Shown piece after piece: positions 34,021 through 38,658 of a stretch of DNA of 38,658 nucleotides (position 1 is its first letter; each line of letters begins with the position of its first letter). The notes beneath the pieces are model-generated. The model saw only the letters and a program-made list of their open reading frames with translations. It had not been told where the DNA came from and searched no databases. Both the position numbers and the translations under genes were made by a program. Origin of the DNA: an uncultured Clostridia bacterium (lineage in GTDB: Bacteria > Bacillota > Clostridia > Oscillospirales > Acutalibacteraceae); contig CAJFPJ010000066.1 of NCBI GenBank assembly GCA_904399395.1, positions 1-38,658 of the forward strand, written 5' to 3'.

Positions 34021-34044
34021 AGAAAATCCATTATGGTAGAGAAT
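34021..34044 (+). promoter_or_regulatory. Candidate sigma-H promoter of spoIIA
   Basis: AGAAAAT (34021-34027) and GAAT (34041-34044, in AGAGAAT) resemble the sigma-H pattern AGGAWWW ... RNNGAAT. One -35 position differs and the spacing is one base short. A TATAAT at 34071-34076 lacks a matching -35. In Bacillus spoIIA is under sigma-H, which supports the idea. Confidence 0.35.
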
Positions 34045-34143
34045 GAAAAAAATATGCGGAAGCCTTAGAGTATAATGCATAGAATTTTCGTATATGGGAC
34101 ATGCTTATAGTATCTGACAAAATCCGACAGGGAGGAACACGAT

Positions 34144-34482
34144 ATGGCAATACAGCTTTCACTGCGTTCCGGGACGCTGACGGCAATGCTGGAAGGAGAG
34201 ATCGATCACCACACCGCCCGAGAGCTTCGGGAAGAGATCGATAGCGCCGCATCTCGGACTAAGCCCAAACGGTTGATTCTGGATTTTTCCAAAATCCGGT
34301 TTATGGATAGCTCCGGTGTGGGGCTGATTTTAGGCCGGTACCGGCTGGTGAGCCAATGGGGCGGCGAATTGTGCGTAGCAAACCTTTCTCCTAATTTGGA
34401 GCGTATTGTTTCATTGGCGGGACTGAAAGAAATCTGCACAGTTTATCGGAGGGAAGAAAATGAACAAGAAAGTAATCAATGA
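34144..34482 (+). CDS. spoIIAA: Anti-sigma-F factor antagonist
   Basis: A 112-residue STAS-domain protein. When unphosphorylated it binds SpoIIAB and frees sigma-F in the forespore. The phosphorylated serine is Ser56 in FMDSSGVGLILGRY, and GEIDHHTA near residue 18 is also typical. GGGAGG lies eight bases before the ATG. It overlaps spoIIAB by 23 bases. Length and order match the conserved tricistronic operon. Confidence 0.96.
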   Translation: MAIQLSLRSGTLTAMLEGEIDHHTARELREEIDSAASRTKPKRLILDFSKIRFMDSSGVGLILGRYRLVSQWGGELCVANLSPNLERIVSLAGLKEICTVYRREENEQESNQ

Positions 34483-34915
34483 AATGGAACTTTCCTTTCC
34501 CAGCTGTTCGTCCAACGAAGCCTTTGCCCGGGCAGCAGTAGCATCCTTTGCGGCTCAGCTGGATCCGACATTAGAAGAAATCTGCGATTTGAAAACGGCC
34601 GTTTCAGAAGCGGTAACCAACTGCATTATCCACGGTTACAAGGATACAATCGGAATGGTTTACATAGTGGTCAAGCTGTTTGAAAATCGGGAGATCCTTG
34701 TGAAAATTCGTGATAAGGGCTGTGGTATAGAAAATGTACAGAAGGCAATGGAGCCCCTTTTTACAACGGGAGGGGAAGAACGTGCGGGTCTGGGATTTGC
34801 CGTTATGCAAAGCTTCACGGATAGGCTTACTGTAACTTCCAAGGTAGGAAAGGGCACCACAGTAACCATGCGGAAATATTTTTCCAGAAGGCTGACGGTC
34901 AATGAACAGGGATGA
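34460..34915 (+). CDS. spoIIAB: Anti-sigma-F factor and serine kinase
   Basis: A 151-residue GHKL-type ATPase that holds sigma-F inactive and phosphorylates SpoIIAA. The N-box is in TAVSEAVTNCIIHGY (about 47-61), and the ATP-lid glycines are in DKGCGI and GLGFAVMQS. GGAGG lies upstream of the ATG, inside the end of spoIIAA. It overlaps sigF by 14 bases, so the three products are translationally linked. Confidence 0.96.
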   Translation: MNKKVINEMELSFPSCSSNEAFARAAVASFAAQLDPTLEEICDLKTAVSEAVTNCIIHGYKDTIGMVYIVVKLFENREILVKIRDKGCGIENVQKAMEPLFTTGGEERAGLGFAVMQSFTDRLTVTSKVGKGTTVTMRKYFSRRLTVNEQG

Positions 34916-35552
34916 GAGAATACAGGAAAATACAGGATTGGTGCACACCTGCGCCCGAAGATTTAAAGGTAGAGGTATCGAATATGATGACCTTTTCCAG
35001 GCGGGTTGTTTAGGATTGATCAAGGCGGCAGAAAGGTTCGATGAGAGCCGCGGACTCTGCTTTTCCACCTATGCAGTACCCGTAATTCTGGGGGAGATCC
35101 GCAGGCTTTTCCGCGAAGATGGCACTGTTAAAATGAGCCGCAGCCTGCGGGAAATGGCGATGAAGGCAAACAGAGCGTCGACGGAATTCCTGCAGCGGGA
35201 GGGCCGTCAGCCTACTGTGAAGGAAGTAGCATCTATTTTGGGGGTGGAACCGGAGCAGGCAGCCCAGGCCATAGCGGCTGGGCAGATGCCTCTTTCTCTC
35301 ACTATGGAGGATGAAGATGGAGAAAGCCAACTGGATATAGCAGTGGAACCGGAGGAAGAACTGCTGACCGAAAAGCTCTCTCTGCGAAAAGCTGTAAAAG
35401 AGCTGCAGGAAAGAGATAAAAAAATTATTTATCTGCGCTATGTGAAAAGCTCCACTCAAGCGGAAACTGCTCGGGAATTAGGAATGACGCAGGTGCAGAT
35501 TTCGCGGAGAGAGAAGGTGATTCTGAGAACTCTTCGGGAAAAGCTTGGGTAG
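34902..35552 (+). CDS. sigF: RNA polymerase sigma factor F (early forespore)
   Basis: A 216-residue sigma-70-type factor that directs early forespore genes. Region 2 reads YDDLFQAGCLGLIKAAERFD and FSTYAVPVILGEIRRLFRED; region 4 ends with SSTQAETARELGMTQVQISR as its helix-turn-helix. The N-terminus is short, so the protein is somewhat smaller than Bacillus SigF. The start ATG 34902 overlaps spoIIAB and is forced by the region 2 alignment. The operon context makes sigma-F far more likely than sigma-G or sigma-B. Confidence 0.95.
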   Translation: MNRDERIQENTGLVHTCARRFKGRGIEYDDLFQAGCLGLIKAAERFDESRGLCFSTYAVPVILGEIRRLFREDGTVKMSRSLREMAMKANRASTEFLQREGRQPTVKEVASILGVEPEQAAQAIAAGQMPLSLTMEDEDGESQLDIAVEPEEELLTEKLSLRKAVKELQERDKKIIYLRYVKSSTQAETARELGMTQVQISRREKVILRTLREKLG

Positions 35553-35611
35553 CTAGGCACATGGTTACAGAAGCTAAGGAAAGAGAACGTTCATTGAAAT
35601 AATATCTGATA

Positions 35612-35647
35612 AAAAAGCAGGAACCGAAAGCGGTCCCTGCTTTTTTA
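35612..35647. terminator. Bidirectional terminator between sigF and metA
   Basis: AAAAAAGCAGG and CCTGCTTTTTT pair at the base, ACCG with CGGT near the top, with an AAAG loop and one mismatch between them. The A-run and U-run serve both convergent genes. Confidence 0.9.
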
Positions 35648-35660
35648 TGTAGAAGTTTTC

Positions 35661-36599
35661 TCAGTTTTTCTCTGAGGAAAGTTCTGTAAGCTGTGAAAGA
35701 TCATATGGGGTCTGCTGATAGACAAAATAATTGAGCCAGTTGGAAAAAAGGAGATGGCCATGGCTTCGCCAGTTGAAGCGTGGTTCTTTAGATGGATCAT
35801 CATTGGGAAAATAGTTCTTGGGAACATGGGGATTAAGCCCTTTTCCACAATCCCGGAAGTATTCCTTTGCGAGGGTATCCCGATCATATTCCTGATGACC
35901 TGTCACAAAAAATTGCCGCCCATCCCGCTTCGCCACCAGATGAACGCCCGCCTCAACAGAATCGGCCAGAATCAGGAGCTCAGAATGTTTTTGTATGTCT
36001 TCAGCGCGTATTTCTGTATTTCGACTGTGGGGGGCCCAATAGTCGTCGTCAAACCCACGCACCAAAGGATGAAGATGTTCAATTACCCGGTGACGGAAGA
36101 CGCCAGAAAGTTTTTCCGGCAACTGATATTTTGGGATCCCATAATGGTAATATAACCCTGCTTGGGCACCCCAACAAATATACATGGTTGAATACACATT
36201 CTTTTTGACCCATTCCATTATCTCACAAAGCTCTTCCCAGTAGTCTACCTCTTCAAAAGGAAGATTTTCTACAGGAGCGCCTGTCACAATCATTCCATCG
36301 AACTTTTCGTTCTTTAGCTCTCTAAAGGTTTTGTAGAACTGGTTCAGATGAGGAAGGGGAGTGTGGCGGCTCACATGGCTTGCCATATGCATGAGCTCCA
36401 CATCCACCTGGAGAGGCGTATTACCCAAAAGGCGGAGAAGCTGAGTTTCTGTGACGATCTTTGTAGGCATCAAATTTAAAATGACAATTTTCAGCGGCCG
36501 GATATCCTGTGTGGCGGCCCTTTTTTGGGTCATCACAAAGATATTTTCCCCTTCTAGGACTTTTATTGCAGGAAGTTCTCCTTGAATTCGTATCGGCAT
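35661..36599 (-). CDS. metAA: Homoserine O-acetyltransferase, MetA type
   Basis: A 312-residue class-I amidotransferase-fold enzyme that activates homoserine in methionine synthesis. The nucleophile is Cys142 in YICWGAQAG, and the catalytic histidine and glutamate lie in GHQEYD. Residue 111 is glutamate (GAPVENLPF). In characterised MetA enzymes Glu111 selects acetyl-CoA and Gly111 succinyl-CoA, so this should be an acetyltransferase despite the common 'succinyltransferase' label. CGGAGG lies ten bases before the ATG. The gene has its own promoter and no SAM riboswitch in its short leader. Confidence 0.95.
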   Translation of the reverse strand: MPIRIQGELPAIKVLEGENIFVMTQKRAATQDIRPLKIVILNLMPTKIVTETQLLRLLGNTPLQVDVELMHMASHVSRHTPLPHLNQFYKTFRELKNEKFDGMIVTGAPVENLPFEEVDYWEELCEIMEWVKKNVYSTMYICWGAQAGLYYHYGIPKYQLPEKLSGVFRHRVIEHLHPLVRGFDDDYWAPHSRNTEIRAEDIQKHSELLILADSVEAGVHLVAKRDGRQFFVTGHQEYDRDTLAKEYFRDCGKGLNPHVPKNYFPNDDPSKEPRFNWRSHGHLLFSNWLNYFVYQQTPYDLSQLTELSSEKN

Positions 36600-36638
36600 A
36601 GGACAATAGCCTCCGTTTTATAGACTTTTTTAGATAAA

Positions 36639-36681
36639 ATACTATTGATATCAGTATAGCAAAGAGTATGAAAATCTGCAA
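36639..36681 (-). promoter_or_regulatory. metA promoter with an overlapping palindrome
   Basis: On the minus strand TTGCAG (36681-36676), a 17-base spacer and TATACT (36658-36653). ATACT and AGTAT arms (36653-36657 and 36639-36643) around a GATATC-containing centre overlap the -10, which suggests a repressor site. No regulator is identified. Confidence 0.6.
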
Positions 36682-36747
36682 TATAGAGGGAAAATGCTTT
36701 CGACAAGTGAGGAATTACATCCCGGAAAAGCAATACTTTACAAACAC

Positions 36748-38070
36748 TCAGCTCAGTTTTAACAGTTGCAGGCTCAGAGGGGGCAGACGCAGTTTCCCAT
36801 TTATGCAAGAAATCGTATTCCCGGTTAACAATTCAGTTAATTCTCCATTGCAGGAGATTTCAGCTTTCTGCATATCTGCTGCATGTTCTTCCGTATCAGC
36901 GTTGATAGCTATTGCAATGCAATCTTCATCAAATCTACGCTGGAACACAAATTGTCTATTTGTCAGATATATGGTTTTGTAGTTTCCCTGGGAGAGTGAT
37001 TTATAGTGTTTATGGAGAAAAGCCAGTGAGGAAATCAGGTCGGTCAAATCATTCCACTGTGGTGAGGAAAGAGCAGGACGCAAGGCATCATCGCTTCCAT
37101 TTTCCTTTTTTCCCAAAATTCCCCACTCGCTGCCATAGTATATACACGGGATGCCCGGCATAGAAAATAGAATTCCATAAAGTAAGGGAAGATGGGACGG
37201 TTCCTTTAAGATGCTTGCCACTCGCGTTACATCGTGGTTATCCGCAAAGCACAGTAGGTGCTCCCCGCGATATAGGCCACCCTCTTCGCCGAATTGGCGG
37301 TTTAGTGAGTAGGCGATTTCAAACAGATTCAGATCATTGAAGCTGGAATATAAGCCCTTGTAACACTCGTAGTTGGTGCAGCTTTGCAGCATTCTGCTGT
37401 TAAGAATCCGCCTGTAGTCACCGAAGAGAATCTCGCCTATAAGGAGAAAATCAGGCTTCAGCTCATTGCAGAATTCTCGGAGACAGCAGAGAAACTCTAG
37501 ATCAAGGCAATATGCTACATCCAGCCTGAGCCCGTCTACATGAAACGTATCCACCCAAAAACGTATGCAGGAAAAAAGATGCTCCCTCACTTTTGGGTTT
37601 GAGAGGTTTAGCTTTACGAGTTCATAATGCCCCTCCCACCCTTCGTAATAAAAACCGTCGTCATAGCAGGAATTCCTACCGAAGTCAATACAAAACCAAT
37701 CTTTGTAGGGTGAATGATCTTTATTTTGCAGAACATCCTGAAACGCCCAGAAACCACGCCCCACATGATTGAAGACACCGTCCAGGATAATGCGGAACCC
37801 ATTTTCCTTCAAAATTTTGCACACATAGGAAAAATCATCGTTTGTTCCCAAGCGGCAATCTATTTTTCGGTAGTCTCTAGTATCATATCCGTGCCGGTCG
37901 GATTCAAAAATGGGGGAGAAATAGAGAGTATCCACGTTCAGCTTCTGCAGATGAGGGAGCCAATCCAAAATTTTAAGGATTCTCGGGACGAGATGGCCGT
38001 CATTTTCTTTTGGCGCACCACACATTCCCAGAGAATATACTTGATACAATATACTGTTGTCTGACCACAT
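36748..38070 (-). CDS. GH13 alpha-amylase family enzyme, cytoplasmic
   Basis: A 440-residue TIM-barrel glycosidase acting on alpha-glucans or maltodextrins. ATG 38070 has AAAGGAG ten bases upstream; the frame extends 29 codons further back without a site. GH13 region I is DGVFNH (97-102), region II GLRLDVA with nucleophile Asp184, region III LIGE with acid/base Glu213 and region IV ADNHD with Asp280. There is no signal peptide or starch-binding domain, and no N-terminal CBM34 as in neopullulanases, so it probably trims imported oligosaccharides or glycogen. It stands alone, 148 bases upstream of metA on the same strand. Confidence 0.92.
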   Translation of the reverse strand: MWSDNSILYQVYSLGMCGAPKENDGHLVPRILKILDWLPHLQKLNVDTLYFSPIFESDRHGYDTRDYRKIDCRLGTNDDFSYVCKILKENGFRIILDGVFNHVGRGFWAFQDVLQNKDHSPYKDWFCIDFGRNSCYDDGFYYEGWEGHYELVKLNLSNPKVREHLFSCIRFWVDTFHVDGLRLDVAYCLDLEFLCCLREFCNELKPDFLLIGEILFGDYRRILNSRMLQSCTNYECYKGLYSSFNDLNLFEIAYSLNRQFGEEGGLYRGEHLLCFADNHDVTRVASILKEPSHLPLLYGILFSMPGIPCIYYGSEWGILGKKENGSDDALRPALSSPQWNDLTDLISSLAFLHKHYKSLSQGNYKTIYLTNRQFVFQRRFDEDCIAIAINADTEEHAADMQKAEISCNGELTELLTGNTISCINGKLRLPPLSLQLLKLS

Positions 38071-38420
38071 GGCTTGAAAACTCCTTTCTAAACCTAGGCT
38101 GTGCAGTAGTAGGACTGCGGATAAACGAAATTGTTGGATAAGGCGAATGAAGCACAAGAATGTTTTCAGTTTTAATAGCCAGCCCTTCAGATACTAGCTC
38201 ACCCAAATTTCTAAATAGGTTGTTTCAACTGCAAGCCTCGATATTTCAAAACAATAGTATTTTAGCACATATCTGTTACCAATTAACACAAATCGTTCAA
38301 TTTACGATTGACTATGATTCCGGAAAAGTGCCGTAATCATGCTTGTTCGGTATACAAAAATAAAAAAGTGATAAAAAAAGAAAGAATTTAAGGAAATATG
38401 TAAAAAAGCGAAATTTTGTG
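38071..38420. other. AT-rich intergenic region between the amylase gene and the rrn-like promoters
   Basis: The two flanking transcripts diverge here, so the amylase promoter must lie in this stretch, but no element pair was convincing. No gene, RNA or repeat was recognised. Short reading frames on the minus strand overlap the promoters to the right and have no ribosome site. Confidence 0.5.
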
Positions 38421-38449
38421 TTGACAGGAAAAGGAAAGAGTGATATTAT
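38421..38449 (+). promoter_or_regulatory. Strong promoter P1 of a probable rRNA operon
   Basis: A perfect TTGACA (38421-38426), 17-base spacer and TATTAT (38444-38449), preceded by A/T-rich DNA resembling an UP element. Confidence 0.75.
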
Positions 38450-38487
38450 AACTAAGCCGTCGGGAACGGACATGAAAATGAAGAGAG

Positions 38488-38506
38488 TTTCAAAAAAGTT
38501 TTGAAA
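38488..38506 (+). repeat. Inverted repeat between P1 and P2
   Basis: TTTCAAAA and TTTTGAAA, an 8-bp perfect stem with a 3-base spacer, lies in the 70 bases that separate the two promoters. Confidence 0.5.
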
Positions 38507-38522
38507 AACCGAATGAAAACTC

Positions 38523-38551
38523 TTGACAATTTTCACGGAGTGTGTTAATAT
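38523..38551 (+). promoter_or_regulatory. Strong promoter P2 of a probable rRNA operon
   Basis: TTGACA (38523-38528), 17-base spacer and TAATAT (38546-38551). Arms CGGAGTGT (38536-38543) and ACACTCCG (38557-38564) flank the -10 symmetrically. Tandem TTGACA promoters about 100 bases apart are typical of Firmicute rrn operons. Confidence 0.72.
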
Positions 38552-38558
38552 AAATAAC

Positions 38559-38658
38559 ACTCCGATCGAGAGATCGGCGGTAAGGACCTTGAAAATTAAA
38601 CAACGAAAGACAAGAAAAGGAACCCGTATGACTTTGAGAGAAATCGTTCAGAGATGAA
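38559..38658 (+). other. Leader of a probable rRNA operon (structural genes outside the window)
   Basis: After a CCGATC-gaga-GATCGG hairpin (38562-38577), the segment GACCTTGAAAATTAAAC (38585-38601) resembles the boxA-containing leaders and spacers of Clostridia rRNA operons. The 16S gene is not reached. A nine-codon frame with AAAAGGA upstream (ATG 38628 to TGA 38657) is probably incidental. Confidence 0.5.

Noticed and set aside
38203-38217. AAATTTCTAAATA upstream of the amylase gene, similar to half of the sdpR operator
   Set aside because: Only one arm matches and the region is AT-rich, so chance is likely.
38312-38560. 82-codon minus-strand frame over the tandem promoters
   Set aside because: It covers both rrn-like promoters, is Phe-rich from the AT-rich DNA and has no ribosome site.
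38628-38657. Nine-codon frame (MTLREIVQR) with AAAAGGA upstream at the right edge
   Set aside because: It falls in what looks like an rRNA leader and is very short; kept only as a note because the window ends here.

Overview
The window looks like a chromosomal segment of a spore-forming, low-to-moderate GC Gram-positive anaerobe of the class Clostridia (Lachnospiraceae-like; genus not determinable from the sequence alone). The reasons are a complete spoIIAA-spoIIAB-sigF sporulation operon, strong AGGAGG-type ribosome binding sites with several TTG and GTG starts, U-tailed intrinsic terminators, a sortase-anchored Cna-B surface protein, an EIIBC sucrose PTS, and an acetyl-type MetA. I saw no tRNA, CRISPR array, insertion sequence or prophage gene. 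The right end appears to enter an rRNA operon leader.

Layout. 1-685: 3' end of a Cna-B repeat surface protein. 913-2554: glycine riboswitch with terminator, then a Na+/alanine-glycine symporter. 2645-5852: a clan GH-A glycosidase, then a MATE exporter. 5882-7507 (minus): a uracil permease behind a 240-nt leader that holds a 28-codon upstream reading frame running into a terminator. 7546-11151 (minus): a two-gene ABC exporter, then an sdpR-sdpI pair with two operator-like palindromes around its promoter. 11418-15817: sucrose module (EIIBC, LacI regulator, GH32 hydrolase, and a dedicated HPr with Arg in place of Ser46). 15880-18884: a three-gene cassette of alpha/beta hydrolase, condensation-type acyltransferase, and zinc-ribbon membrane protein.

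18967-31773: an eleven-gene surface-glycopolymer operon behind a perfect consensus promoter. It encodes glycosyltransferases, a TagGH-type ABC exporter, a GT2-TagF fusion, an ATP-grasp/HAD fusion, a VioA-like aminotransferase, RmlA and RmlB, an IspD/TarI cytidylyltransferase and an SDR enzyme. glf and a degV gene follow as a separate coupled pair. These genes together suggest a teichoic-acid-like polymer carrying polyol-phosphate, a 4-amino-4,6-dideoxyhexose and galactofuranose, possibly with an amide-linked substituent; the exact structure is inference.

34021-35647: the spoIIA operon. 35661-38070 (minus): metA and a cytoplasmic GH13 amylase. 38421-38658: tandem strong promoters and leader, probably of an rRNA operon whose structural genes lie outside the window.
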